From Oscillospiraceae bacterium (GTDB taxonomy: Bacteria; Bacillota; Clostridia; Oscillospirales; Oscillospiraceae), in contig WRMH01000020.1 in the NCBI GenBank assembly GCA_009777235.1, positions 1 to 46,749 on the forward strand: a stretch of DNA of 46,749 nt. Direction: 5' to 3'. The stretch's first letter is position 1. Every line of letters starts with the position of its first letter. Shown in pieces: positions 31,938 to 40,864 of this stretch. Made by a program: the position numbers and the translations under genes. Below the pieces are notes generated by a model. The model was not told where the DNA came from. It was given only the letters and a program-made list of their open reading frames with translations, and did not search any database.

Positions 31938-32997
31938 CCGGATAAACCGCCTTGCCCCGGTATATCGTTTGCTTTACTCTGCCGCGCAGCACCGCTCCGG
32001 CATACGGCGTGTTGCGCGATTTTGACTCAAACCGCGTCGGGTCAACCGTCCACTCTTCATTCGGGTCAAAAACTATTTTATCTGCCGCTAAATCTGACAG
32101 CTTTATACCCAATATCGCGGCGGGATTTATGGACATGAGCCGTATAATATCGTCTATGCCGAGCTTTCCCGTGTGATACAGGTATGTCAAAGCCACCGCA
32201 AAGGCTGTTTCCAATCCGATTATCCCGTTTGGAGCTTTGCCGATTGGCAGGGCTTTTTCTTTTGCCGAATGCGGCGCGTGATCTGTCGCTATCGCGTCAA
32301 TCGTGCCGTCGCATAAGCCTTCTATTATCGCCTCGACGTCTTTTTTCTCGCGCAGCGGCGGATTCATTTGAGCCATCGTGCCCTGTTTTGTGATTTCCTC
32401 TTGCGTGAGGGAAAAATAGTGTGGGCATGTTTCCGCCGTCACCTTTACCCCTTTTGCTTTTGCGCGGCGGATTATATCAACGGTTTTTGCGGTGCTTACA
32501 TGGGCGATATGTATTCTCGCGTCAAGCTCGGCGGCAAGCCTGATGTCGCGCCGCGCCATCGGAGCTTCGTCCTCGCAGTGGCTGATGATGAGCATATCAT
32601 GCTCTTTTGCCAGCTCTAAAGCGCGGCGCATGACGCTCTCGTCCAAAACAGGCATACCGTCGTCCGACAAGGCCACAGCTCCGGCTCTTTTTAGCGACGC
32701 AAAATCCGTGAGCTTTTCGCCGCGCTGCCCGACGGTCACGGCGCCGATTGGCAGTACGCGGATTTTTGATTGTTCGGCTTTTCGCGAGATATAGCGAATC
32801 AGCTCTGCGTTATCCGCGGCGGGCAGCGTGTTTGGCATACAGCAAACGGTTGTAAATCCGCCCGCCGCCGCCGCCGACGACCCGGAGAGTATATCTTCTT
32901 TGTATTCATATCCCGGCTCGCGAAAATGCACGTGCATATCTATAAGGCCGGGCGCAATTTCAAAATTTGCGCTGTTTTCCGGTCTACTCAAGCTCAT
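31927..32997 (-). CDS. pyrC: Dihydroorotase, short N-terminus
   Basis: 356 residues. It converts carbamoyl-aspartate to dihydroorotate in pyrimidine synthesis. The metal ligands are present: DMHVHFREPG (His22, His24), ALSDDG, ISHCED, IHIAHVSTA and ATDHAPHS. The family normally has 40-50 residues of N-terminal beta-sandwich before the D-HVH motif; here only 20 remain. ATG 32997 overlaps the last codons of tgt by 14 bases, so no longer start is possible without running into tgt. It is translationally coupled to tgt and convergent with the LuxR gene. Confidence 0.88.
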   Translation of the reverse strand: MSLSRPENSANFEIAPGLIDMHVHFREPGYEYKEDILSGSSAAAAGGFTTVCCMPNTLPAADNAELIRYISRKAEQSKIRVLPIGAVTVGQRGEKLTDFASLKRAGAVALSDDGMPVLDESVMRRALELAKEHDMLIISHCEDEAPMARRDIRLAAELDARIHIAHVSTAKTVDIIRRAKAKGVKVTAETCPHYFSLTQEEITKQGTMAQMNPPLREKKDVEAIIEGLCDGTIDAIATDHAPHSAKEKALPIGKAPNGIIGLETAFAVALTYLYHTGKLGIDDIIRLMSINPAAILGIKLSDLAADKIVFDPNEEWTVDPTRFESKSRNTPYAGAVLRGRVKQTIYRGKAVYPVTQ

Positions 32998-34105
32998 TCA
33001 CCTGCCTTCTGAGCTGCTCAAACGTCCCGTCCTCTATTGACAGGCGAATACGCTCCATAAGCTCATTATAGAAGTATAAATTATGCAAAACGGCAAGACG
33101 CAAGCCGAGCATTTCCCCCGCTTTGAACAAATGCCTGATATATGCCCGCGTAAAACTACGGCACACCGGGCATTTGCACCCGCTGTCCGGCGGATTTTCA
33201 TCGTCGGCAAACCTTTCATTTTTTATATTGAGGCTCCCCTCGCTCCATGTATATATCTTTCCGTGCCTGCCGTTGCGGGCGGGCATTACGCAGTCGAAGA
33301 AATCAATGCCGCGCGCCACACATTCCACAATGTTTTGGGGCGTGCCGACGCCCATGAGATAACGCGGTTTATCCTCCGGCATATGCTCCTCGACGACTTC
33401 TATCGTATCGTACATTTGCCGTGTCGTCTCGCCCACGGCAAGCCCGCCGATAGCGTAACCTTTAAGGTCAAGCTCCGCTATGCGTTTCATATGTGAGGCT
33501 CTGACGTCTGGATAAACGGCTCCCTGATTTATGCCCCAAAGCGCCGCCTCGCCCGTTTCGCGCTCCGCCAGGCGTTTTTGCTTTGAGGCTTCCTCCTTGC
33601 ATCTGACAAGCCAGCGGTAAGTCCGCTCGCAAGATCGCTCAACATATGGGCGCGGCGACGGTATCTGTACACATTCATCAAATGCCATCATAATATCCGA
33701 CCCGAGATTTGCCTGTATCCGTATCGAATCTTCCGGCGACATGAATATCTTCCGCCCGTCTATATGCGAGTTGAAAAAGACGCCCTCTTCGGTTATTTTT
33801 CGCAGCCCTGCAAGCGAGAATATTTGAAATCCCCCGCTGTCGGTGAGTATGGGTCCGTTCCATTTCATAAACCCGTGCAGCCCGCCCATACGGGAGATAA
33901 GCTCATCGCCCGGGCGCAAATGCAAATGATAGGTGTTGCATAAAGCGACTTGGCAGCCGGTATCAAGCAAATCGTGGCTCGACAAGGCGCCTTTTATAGC
34001 CGCCTGCGTCGCGACATTCATAAACACGGGTGTCCGGATAACGCCATGCGCCGTTTTATACTCTCCCCTGCGCGCCCGTTTTTGATTTCCTATAAGTCTG
34101 AACAT
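32984..34105 (-). CDS. tgt: Queuine/preQ1 tRNA-ribosyltransferase
   Basis: 373 residues, full length. It exchanges G34 of GUN-anticodon tRNAs for the queuosine precursor preQ1. Motifs: LTDSGGFQIFSL with Asp89, IGGLAVGE, FDCVMPARNGRHG with the nucleophilic Asp, and the zinc site CKCPVCRSF plus the downstream His (FTRAYIRHL). ATG 34105 has no Shine-Dalgarno and stands six bases from a -10 box, so the message may be leaderless. No other queuosine gene is in the window. Confidence 0.96.
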   Translation of the reverse strand: MFRLIGNQKRARRGEYKTAHGVIRTPVFMNVATQAAIKGALSSHDLLDTGCQVALCNTYHLHLRPGDELISRMGGLHGFMKWNGPILTDSGGFQIFSLAGLRKITEEGVFFNSHIDGRKIFMSPEDSIRIQANLGSDIMMAFDECVQIPSPRPYVERSCERTYRWLVRCKEEASKQKRLAERETGEAALWGINQGAVYPDVRASHMKRIAELDLKGYAIGGLAVGETTRQMYDTIEVVEEHMPEDKPRYLMGVGTPQNIVECVARGIDFFDCVMPARNGRHGKIYTWSEGSLNIKNERFADDENPPDSGCKCPVCRSFTRAYIRHLFKAGEMLGLRLAVLHNLYFYNELMERIRLSIEDGTFEQLRRQVNELE

Positions 34106-34111
34106 ATTATG

Positions 34112-34140
34112 ATTTTACCAAATTACGGCTCATAGGTAAA
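34112..34140 (-). promoter_or_regulatory. Promoter of tgt-pyrC, apparently leaderless
   Basis: On the minus strand TTTACC (34140-34135), 17-bp spacer, TAAAAT (34117-34112), then six bases to the ATG of tgt. The geometry is the same as at the EamA promoter. Confidence 0.55.
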
Positions 34141-34173
34141 GCGTTTTTGCGATTGGCTGACGCCGGGTGCAAT

Positions 34174-34202
34174 TTGACAGGTGACATCTGCCGCTGTATA
34201 AT
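34174..34202 (+). promoter_or_regulatory. Consensus promoter of hepT-mntA
   Basis: TTGACA (34174-34179), 17-bp spacer, TATAAT (34197-34202), both perfect. It is divergent from the tgt promoter. Confidence 0.88.
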
Positions 34203-34245
34203 TTGTTTGTAGCAATACGGCAAACGACTTGGAGGAGTTCATAGC

Positions 34246-34635
34246 ATGAAACGCTCGGCGAGATTAGATTTAATTTGCATTGACAAAATATTGAAATACA
34301 TTCAAACCATGCTCAATGCGTATTTCACTTATCAAATCAACAGCGCGGATGATTTGGCAAATAATGATTTATGTCAGCTTGCCATAACACAAATTATCAC
34401 GAATATTTATGAGCTGAAACTAAAAATCCGGGAAGAAACCCTCGCGCAAACGCCGTTGTTTGCCAAGATCGGCTTGAAAGCCGCAAGGAATATTGCCAGT
34501 CACGATTATGACGGCTTAGATTTTGACATAATATACAGACGGACGATTCAACTGACACGGCAAGAAATATCCGATGAATTGGAGGCGGTTAGAAATGTTG
34601 TCAGGCAAGGCGATTCAAGCAATCCTCAGAGCTGA
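34246..34635 (+). CDS. hepT: HepT-type HEPN RNase toxin
   Basis: 129 residues; ribosome site GGAGG. All-helical HEPN/DUF86 protein with the catalytic RX4HXY motif RNIASHDY (Arg81, His86, Tyr88). In the type VII HepT/MntA systems the RNase is silenced when the partner nucleotidyltransferase adds AMP to the motif Tyr. The partner gene begins inside this one, in another frame. The strong promoter fits a toxin-antitoxin pair. Confidence 0.88.
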   Translation: MKRSARLDLICIDKILKYIQTMLNAYFTYQINSADDLANNDLCQLAITQIITNIYELKLKIREETLAQTPLFAKIGLKAARNIASHDYDGLDFDIIYRRTIQLTRQEISDELEAVRNVVRQGDSSNPQS

Positions 34636-34918
34636 GCACTATCCTTATATCACAAGAGTCGGGGTATTTGGCTCTCACGCCCGCAGCGAGGAAACGAGTG
34701 CCAGCGATATTGACATTTTGATTGACTACGATAACAGCTCAGACGGATTCTTGGATGATTTGGACGGGTATATGGAAGATATTGAGCAGTTGTTTCATGG
34801 CGAGATCGATTATATTACGATGCCGGGACTGATGAAGTCAAGCAATGAAGCATTCAGAAGCGAAATTCTTCGTGACATCGTTTGGGTTTATAATGCAAAT
34901 GGTGCGGTTATTGCCTAA
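34595..34918 (+). CDS. mntA: MntA-type nucleotidyltransferase antitoxin
   Basis: 107 residues from ATG 34595, supported by GGAGG nine bases upstream; it overlaps hepT by 41 bases. The minimal nucleotidyltransferase motif GSX10DXD is complete: GSHARSEETSASDIDILID (Gly26, Ser27, Asp38, Asp40). The predicted reaction is AMPylation of the HepT Tyr. It is followed after 35 bases by the dihydropyrimidinase gene, which has no obvious promoter of its own. Confidence 0.88.
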   Translation: MLSGKAIQAILRAEHYPYITRVGVFGSHARSEETSASDIDILIDYDNSSDGFLDDLDGYMEDIEQLFHGEIDYITMPGLMKSSNEAFRSEILRDIVWVYNANGAVIA

Positions 34919-34953
34919 TGACAGAGATTGAACATTTTCGAGAGATATGAGAT

Positions 34954-36318
34954 ATGAAGCTGCTTATTAAAAACGGTACTATTGTCAATGCCGCTGATAG
35001 CTTTACCGGCGACGTTTTGATCGCTCACGGAAAGATTGCCGCGGTTTGGAAGCGCGGCGAAGAAAATAAGGATGCCACGGCTGATGAAACGGTTGACGCT
35101 TCGGGTCTGCTTGTTTTGCCCGGCGCCATTGACGCGCATGTGCATTTTGAATTGCCTTTCGGCAACATAGCTTCGGCCGATGATTTTTATGCGGGCACGC
35201 GAGCCGCCGCCTGCGGCGCGGTGACGACCATCATAGATTTTGTAACGCCGGACAAAGGCGAAAGCCTTATGGAGGCTTTTACTATCCGGAAAAAAGCCGC
35301 CGAGGAGAAATCCTGCGTAGATTATGGTTTCCATATGTCTCTTCCGTTTGTGACGGATAACGTCATGGAGGAGATGGATAGCGCCGTGAGCGCGGGTATG
35401 AGCAGTTTTAAGGTGTTTATGACCTATGCGTTCAGAGTTTCCGATAATGAGTTCTTTAGAACCTTATCGCGCTGCAAGGAGCTTGGCGCCCTTACAATGG
35501 TGCACGCGGAAGCGCATGACGAGCTTACGGCTCTCAAATCCGAATTTATAGCAAGCGGCAAGACCGACAGTTGGCATCATTACAAGAGCAGACCCGAATC
35601 CGTTGAGACTTTTGGCGTGAGGCGAGCTATTGAGCTTGCCGCAAAAGCCGGCGCTCCTTTGTATATCGTGCATTTGGCAAGCGCCGGGGGCATGGCGGAG
35701 GTCGAGGAGGCGAGACGCTATGGGCAAATAGTCTATGCGGAAACCTGTCCGCAATACCTGCACTTTACCAGCGGCGTTTATAGAAGAGGCGACGGCCAAA
35801 ACTTTGTCTGCTCACCGCCCATCAAAGGCAAGCACAGTCAAAAAGCGCTTTGGCGAGGCATAAAAAACGGCGGCATCTCTACGGTCGCCACAGATCACTG
35901 CCCCTTTACGCTCGCGCAAAAAGCAAAGGGCAAGGCCGATTTTACTAAAACCCCAAACGGCGTCATGGGTACTGAAAATCTATTTCCGTATATGCTCAGC
36001 GAGGCAAACAGCGGACGCATTACATTCATGAAAGCTGTGGAGCTTTGCTGTCAAAATCCGGCGAAAATCTTTGGTTTATCTGATGCAAAGGGCACTATCG
36101 CCGCCGGAAAAGACGCGGACATAGTGCTTTATGACCCAAACCGCGACTACACGATCACACAGGCGGATATGCACTCTGACGTTGACTATACCATATGGGA
36201 GGGGGTCGCTTTGAAAGGCTATCCCACACGCACCTATTTGCGCGGCTGTCTGATATATAAAGACGGCGAGTTTCTTGGCAAAAGAGGTTTCGGAAGATAT
36301 TTACCGCGCCACCTATGA
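34954..36318 (+). CDS. Dihydropyrimidinase/hydantoinase-type amidohydrolase
   Basis: 454 residues, the usual length. Cyclic amidohydrolase: the N-terminal beta-sandwich begins LLIKNGTIVNAADSF; metal ligands are DAHVHF (His62, His64), carboxylated Lys153 in SSFKVFMTY, MVHAEAHDE, IVHLASAGG and ATDHCPF. It opens cyclic imides such as dihydrouracil or hydantoins; phenylhydantoinase or allantoinase-like specificity cannot be excluded. The ribosome site (GAGAG) is weak. Read-through from the hepT promoter is likely. No other reductive pyrimidine degradation gene is nearby. Confidence 0.9.
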   Translation: MKLLIKNGTIVNAADSFTGDVLIAHGKIAAVWKRGEENKDATADETVDASGLLVLPGAIDAHVHFELPFGNIASADDFYAGTRAAACGAVTTIIDFVTPDKGESLMEAFTIRKKAAEEKSCVDYGFHMSLPFVTDNVMEEMDSAVSAGMSSFKVFMTYAFRVSDNEFFRTLSRCKELGALTMVHAEAHDELTALKSEFIASGKTDSWHHYKSRPESVETFGVRRAIELAAKAGAPLYIVHLASAGGMAEVEEARRYGQIVYAETCPQYLHFTSGVYRRGDGQNFVCSPPIKGKHSQKALWRGIKNGGISTVATDHCPFTLAQKAKGKADFTKTPNGVMGTENLFPYMLSEANSGRITFMKAVELCCQNPAKIFGLSDAKGTIAAGKDADIVLYDPNRDYTITQADMHSDVDYTIWEGVALKGYPTRTYLRGCLIYKDGEFLGKRGFGRYLPRHL

Positions 36319-36350
36319 AAGAACACTCGCTAACTGCTTGGTTACAGCAC

Positions 36351-36491
36351 AGACCCTTGCGCTCGAAAGGCTGTTTTTTATCCCTACGCTCAAACAAGAG
36401 GCGCATCCATGCGCCTAACTCGCGCGCTCCGCGTCCATGCTCCGCTTCCACGCTTCGCTTTAACAAAAATACAGCCTTCCTCACCGGGTCT
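36351..36491. repeat. Dispersed palindromic element, family B, copy 2
   Basis: 141 bp, matching 11062-11192. The outer stem is AAAGGCTGT with ACAGCCTT; in copy 1 it is AAAGGTTGC with GCAACCTT, so both arms changed together at two positions. The copy carries a 10-base longer loop. Confidence 0.85.
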
Positions 36492-36497
36492 GGAAAA

Positions 36498-36551
36498 CGG
36501 CGCACTTCGCCGCTTGACAAGTAGCGGCGCACTTCGTCACTTGACAAGCAG
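36498..36551. repeat. Tandem 27-bp repeat carrying a -35 box, upstream of pheS
   Basis: Two units (36498-36524 and 36525-36551), each starting CGGCGCACTTCG and containing CTTGACAAG; a partial third start (TGGCGAAGG) follows. The second TTGACA is the -35 of the pheS promoter. Confidence 0.75.
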
Positions 36552-36568
36552 TGGCGAAGGGGTATAAT
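36541..36568 (+). promoter_or_regulatory. Promoter of pheST
   Basis: TTGACA (36541-36546), 16-bp spacer, TATAAT (36563-36568). I looked for a T-box leader, common before pheST in Bacillota; there is no room for one between this promoter and pheS. Confidence 0.75.
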
Positions 36569-36618
36569 TTGATACAATACATATTTTGATAAAAACGAGA
36601 GGGTCAAGGCAAGAGCTG

Positions 36619-37656
36619 ATGAAAGAAAAATTGGAACAAATATTCGCAGACGGGCAGGCGCGTATTGAAAACGCTTTATCTGCCTCTGCGCTCGCGGATG
36701 TTAAGGCATATTTGCTCGGAAAGCAAGGGGCTATCACCGAGGCGTTAAAAGAGATACCAAAGCTCGATGCTTCGCTTCGCGCGGAGATTGGGCGCGCCGC
36801 CAATGACTTGAAGAACAAATTTACGGAGCTTATTGACGCGAAGCGAGAGGAAATAAGCCTCAAGGCCGCCGAAATCCCCAGCGATTTCGACCTTACAATT
36901 CCCGGCGCCCCCCCTGTCAGCGGTGCTTTGCACCCGATTACGCAAATGTGTTATGACCTCAACGATACATTTCGCAGCATGGGCTTTGAGATATTTGAGG
37001 AATCTGACATCACAAGCGAGCTTTACGCTTTTGATAACCTGAATTTTCCGCCCGATCACCCTGCCCGAGAGAGCATGGACACGTATTGGATCGCCGGGCA
37101 CGAGCATGGGCGAGGAGGCGAAAGGCTTTGTCTGCGTCCGCATTTGACCGGAGCCAGTGTCAGATATATGCAAACGCGCAAGCCCCCGTACAGATTTGTC
37201 TATCCCGGACGCGCATACCGCAACGAGGCGACCGATGCCAGGCATGAGCGGGCATTTTTCCAGTATGAGGCGCTGATAGTGGATCGTGATTTTACGTTTT
37301 CCTCAGGAAAAGTAATGATAAAAAGTATTTTGTCGAAGATTTTTGGACGTGACGTACCGGTGAGAATGCGTATTGGATTTTTCCCGTTTGTCGAGCCGGG
37401 TTTTGAAATTGATATGGGCTGCTTGGTTTGCGGCGGGGCAGGCTGTAGTGTTTGTAAGCATGTTGGCTGGATCGAGATCATGCCCGGCGGCACACCGCAT
37501 CCCAACGTGCTCCGCGCGGCAGGGCTTGACCCGGACGAATATACGGGTTTTTATGTGAATATCGGACTTGACCGGCTGACTATGATGCGCTGTGAAATTG
37601 ATGACGTGCGCCTGTTTCGCGGCGGCGACCTGCGATTTTTGCGCCAGTTTTGCTAA
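36619..37656 (+). CDS. pheS: Phenylalanine-tRNA ligase alpha subunit
   Basis: 345 residues from ATG 36619; a TTG 11 codons upstream lies too close to the -10 box to be the start. An N-terminal coiled coil (1-90) is followed by the class II catalytic core: motif 2 region YRFVYPGRAYRNEATDARH and motif 3 NIGLDRLTMMRCEIDD. The insert CLVCGGAGCSVCKHVGW with four Cys is typical of clostridial PheS. The usual GMVHPNVL reads GTPHPNVL. It forms an alpha2-beta2 enzyme with PheT, encoded 106 bases downstream. Confidence 0.96.
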   Translation: MKEKLEQIFADGQARIENALSASALADVKAYLLGKQGAITEALKEIPKLDASLRAEIGRAANDLKNKFTELIDAKREEISLKAAEIPSDFDLTIPGAPPVSGALHPITQMCYDLNDTFRSMGFEIFEESDITSELYAFDNLNFPPDHPARESMDTYWIAGHEHGRGGERLCLRPHLTGASVRYMQTRKPPYRFVYPGRAYRNEATDARHERAFFQYEALIVDRDFTFSSGKVMIKSILSKIFGRDVPVRMRIGFFPFVEPGFEIDMGCLVCGGAGCSVCKHVGWIEIMPGGTPHPNVLRAAGLDPDEYTGFYVNIGLDRLTMMRCEIDDVRLFRGGDLRFLRQFC

Positions 37657-37762
37657 ATAACGTACCTCTCCGGCCACTTCTCAAAAAAGTCTGACGAACC
37701 GTCACATCTTCATAAAATGAGCGGACAGACACAAGCGTCAGCACCGAAAGGATGAACATAAA

Positions 37763-40453
37763 TTGAAAATATCGCTAAACTGGATAAAAGACTATATTAC
37801 GCTGCCGCAAGACATCACGCTTTCCAAGCTCGCTTATGACCTCACCATGTCTACGGTGGAAGTAGAAGAGATACACGACCTTAGCCTGCAATTTGAAGAT
37901 ATGGCCGTCGGGGTGGTGCGTGAGGTGCTCCCCCATCCCGATGCTGATAAACTCGTAGTTTGCACGGTTGATGTCGGCGACCGGGATGGCGGCGGTACAG
38001 ACGCTTGCGATGCGGGCGAAGCTATTTTGCGGCAAATCGTCTGCGGCGGAATCAACGTCGCGGAAGGCATGAAGGTTGCGGTTGCTCGTCCGGGTTCAAA
38101 AGTGCGCTGGCACGGCGAGGGAGACCTTGTCGAGCTGAAAAAAGTAAAGGTTCGCGGCGTGGAGAGCTACGGCATGATATGCTCTTCGAGCGAAATAGGG
38201 CTTTTTGACCTTTTCCCATATACGGACGAGGCGACAATAATGGATATTTCCGAGTTTGAGGCAAATGCCGGAACACCTCTCGCCAAAGCGCTCGGACTCG
38301 ACGACATAATACTCGAAATTGATAACAAATCACTCACAAACCGTCCCGATCTTTGGGGGCATTACGGCATTGCGCGAGAAATATCCGCCATATACGGACT
38401 TGAGTTAAAGGAGATTTCGCCATATGACGCTCGCGCAAAAACAGACCTCATCCCAAAATCAAACCGGGAAGCCTTTCAAATCACAATCGCCGACCCGGAG
38501 CTTTGCCCGAGGTACATCGGCATCCGTATTGAGGGCATATCAATAAACCCCGCGCCTTTTCACATTCAAAGCCGCATATGGCGCGTGGGTATGCGCCCCA
38601 TAAACGCCATTGTTGACATAACAAACTACGTCATGCTTGCCACAGGGCAGCCGACACACGCGTTTGACGCCGACATCGTCAGCGGAAATATCAATATCCG
38701 CCGCGCCAAAGATAAGGAAGACCTGCTTTTGCTCGATAAAACGAAATTATCACTCACGCCCGACGACCTCGTTATCGCGGACGAAAAGGAAGCTATTGCT
38801 TTAGCGGGCGTCATGGGCGGTGAAAAAGATTCAATTTTGCAAAGTACGAAAAATGTAATACTCGAAGTCGCAAACTTCAACGCCCTTAGCGTGCGGCGCA
38901 CATCAATGCGTTTTGACGTACGCACGGGGGCCGCGACCAGATTTGAAAAGGGCATAGACCCCGAGCGGGCGGACATCGCTTTATCCGTAGCTATGGATAT
39001 GTTTTCGGCATTTTTCCCGAATATGGAAGTCACCGGATATCACGATAATTACCCAAACAAGCTGCAACAGAAAGAAATATTCGTATCGCACAGCTGGCTT
39101 GAAAAGCGGCTCGGAATGAAAATGTCACGCGACTATATAACAAGGTTGCTTGAACGCTTGGGCTTTGAAGTGAGCTTTGATTTGAATGTTCCCGATTGTG
39201 CGAACGCCGCTGCCGCTGACCCGGGCGGCGATCTCATGCGAGTGCTGACCCCCACTTGGCGCTCTACGGGCGATGTCGGCATACCCGATGATATCGTCGA
39301 AGAGGTCGCGAGAATACACGGGCTTGAGAATTTCGAGCCCGCCCCGATAGTCACCGCTTTCTCCCGCGCCATTAACCAGCCTGAAATTGAAATAGACAGA
39401 AAAATCCGTGAATATCTCGCTTTCCGGTGCGGAATGAATGAGATATATAGCTATCCGTGGGTCGCCGATGAGTATATTTCCGCCGTGTTTGGCAGCGAGG
39501 CTTTGATATCCGGCGCGGATATGCTTAAAATGTCATCTCCGCCCGCGCCCAATGAAAGATTTTTGCGCTCGTCGCTCCTGCCGGGCCTGTGCAAAGCAGT
39601 GTCTGATAATTTACGTTTTATAGGCGAGTTTGCGATATTCGAATCGGCGCAGGTGTTTTTTGACCGTGACTACAGCTCCGTTTACGACAAGCGCGAATCG
39701 CTGCCCTTGCAGCGCAGGCACGTCGCCGGGGCGTTTGTGGCGGAACGCGATAAATATGGCGATGTTTTTCGCCGCGCAAAAGGGGCAATCGAGGCAATGT
39801 CGCGAAATATCCATATTGAGCCTATAATATTGCGGCAATGCGACAGCAGCGCAAAACCTTTTTGGGCGGACGACACCATTTGGCAGACTATCACAACAAG
39901 TGACCCGGCAAGTAACCCGACAAATAACGCAGTGAAGGACGGCGGCGATTTGGCGGCTGATAACGCAAACATCAGCGGCGGCTCGGCAATCGGCATGTTG
40001 GGGCTGCTTTCGCAAAAAGCCGCGCAAGGGTGCGGAATAAAAAATGCGGCCGTGCTGCTTTTTGAGCTTGATATTGACGCGCTCTCGCCGCTCTTGTCCC
40101 GTACCAATACGTTTTCTCATATTCCCGAATACCCGATGACCGAGTATGATGTGTCTTTATTGTTTGACAGCAGCGTTAAATGGGAGGATATACATAATAC
40201 CGCCTGTGCAAACAGGTCTTCACACATGGGTAAATCCGCCCCACAAGGGAGCGGTCAGGGCAGCAATCTGCGCGGCGTCTCTTTCGTTGAGGAATATAAG
40301 GGCAAGCAGATTCCCGACGGCAAAAAATCAGTCACCATCAGGCTTCTAATCGGGTCGCCAAAAAAGACCTTGACGTCTGAGGAAATCGAATCCCAAGCCG
40401 GAGCCACGGTAAAACGCCTGTGCAAAGCCTTGGGCGGCGAGCTCAGGGCGTAG
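37763..40453 (+). CDS. pheT: Phenylalanine-tRNA ligase beta subunit
   Basis: 896 residues from TTG 37763 (AAAGGA ten bases before). The protein begins MKISLNWIKDYI, as in the family. An EMAP-type tRNA-binding domain (about 40-160, GVVREVLPHPDADKL) is followed by B3/B4 (about 220-390, with NAIVDITNYVMLATGQPTHAFD and RFEKGIDPE), B5, the catalytic-like domain, and FDX-ACB at the C-terminus (SHIPEYPMTEYDVSLLFDSS ... VTIRLLIGSPKKTLTSEEI). It is about 90 residues longer than usual because of low-complexity inserts near 710-740 (SNPTNNAVKDGGDLAADNAN) and 815-840 (NRSSHMGKSAPQGSGQGSN). These are probably surface loops. Confidence 0.96.
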   Translation: MKISLNWIKDYITLPQDITLSKLAYDLTMSTVEVEEIHDLSLQFEDMAVGVVREVLPHPDADKLVVCTVDVGDRDGGGTDACDAGEAILRQIVCGGINVAEGMKVAVARPGSKVRWHGEGDLVELKKVKVRGVESYGMICSSSEIGLFDLFPYTDEATIMDISEFEANAGTPLAKALGLDDIILEIDNKSLTNRPDLWGHYGIAREISAIYGLELKEISPYDARAKTDLIPKSNREAFQITIADPELCPRYIGIRIEGISINPAPFHIQSRIWRVGMRPINAIVDITNYVMLATGQPTHAFDADIVSGNINIRRAKDKEDLLLLDKTKLSLTPDDLVIADEKEAIALAGVMGGEKDSILQSTKNVILEVANFNALSVRRTSMRFDVRTGAATRFEKGIDPERADIALSVAMDMFSAFFPNMEVTGYHDNYPNKLQQKEIFVSHSWLEKRLGMKMSRDYITRLLERLGFEVSFDLNVPDCANAAAADPGGDLMRVLTPTWRSTGDVGIPDDIVEEVARIHGLENFEPAPIVTAFSRAINQPEIEIDRKIREYLAFRCGMNEIYSYPWVADEYISAVFGSEALISGADMLKMSSPPAPNERFLRSSLLPGLCKAVSDNLRFIGEFAIFESAQVFFDRDYSSVYDKRESLPLQRRHVAGAFVAERDKYGDVFRRAKGAIEAMSRNIHIEPIILRQCDSSAKPFWADDTIWQTITTSDPASNPTNNAVKDGGDLAADNANISGGSAIGMLGLLSQKAAQGCGIKNAAVLLFELDIDALSPLLSRTNTFSHIPEYPMTEYDVSLLFDSSVKWEDIHNTACANRSSHMGKSAPQGSGQGSNLRGVSFVEEYKGKQIPDGKKSVTIRLLIGSPKKTLTSEEIESQAGATVKRLCKALGGELRA

Positions 40454-40864
40454 GAGTCAGGGGGCTAACCGGGGCAGCAAGGGCGGCGCGGCTCTTTCGG
40501 CTATATTCCACGGTTTCATTCTATTTCCACATCTTCGCGTCCACTGTGGAACTTACTTTGAGAATTTACTTATAGGTCAAAAATACGCAAAAAATGCAAA
40601 ATTTTATTGCATTTTGCCGCCATTTATGATAAATTAACGACCGCAAGGCCATAATCAAGGGCCGCAGCGACCGTGACGGTGCTCGAACACTATCACGGCG
40701 AATGTAGGGACTAAGTAAAACATCTGCCTACAGACACGGAAAAACCGCCGCTACAACCTCTATCAGTATACCTTTTCATCTCGGTATTTACAAGCTGATT
40801 TTGTGGCTTCGCGGCAGGCTATCCGCAATAAACGCTGAATTAAACATCGGCGCGTATGTAGGTA
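40454..40864. other. Non-coding gap after pheT
   Basis: About 410 bases without a gene. A small inverted pair GCAAAAT/ATTTTGC lies near 40597. No clear terminator for pheST, promoter or RNA gene is visible. Confidence 0.5.

Noticed and set aside
36586-36618. TTG start for pheS
   Set aside because: It lies at about 18 bases from the -10 box, leaving no room for a ribosome site. The ATG at 36619 gives the family-typical start.
36492-36618. T-box or tRNA-like leader before pheS
   Set aside because: No T-box consensus or specifier stem is seen, and the promoter lies only about 50 bases from the start codon.
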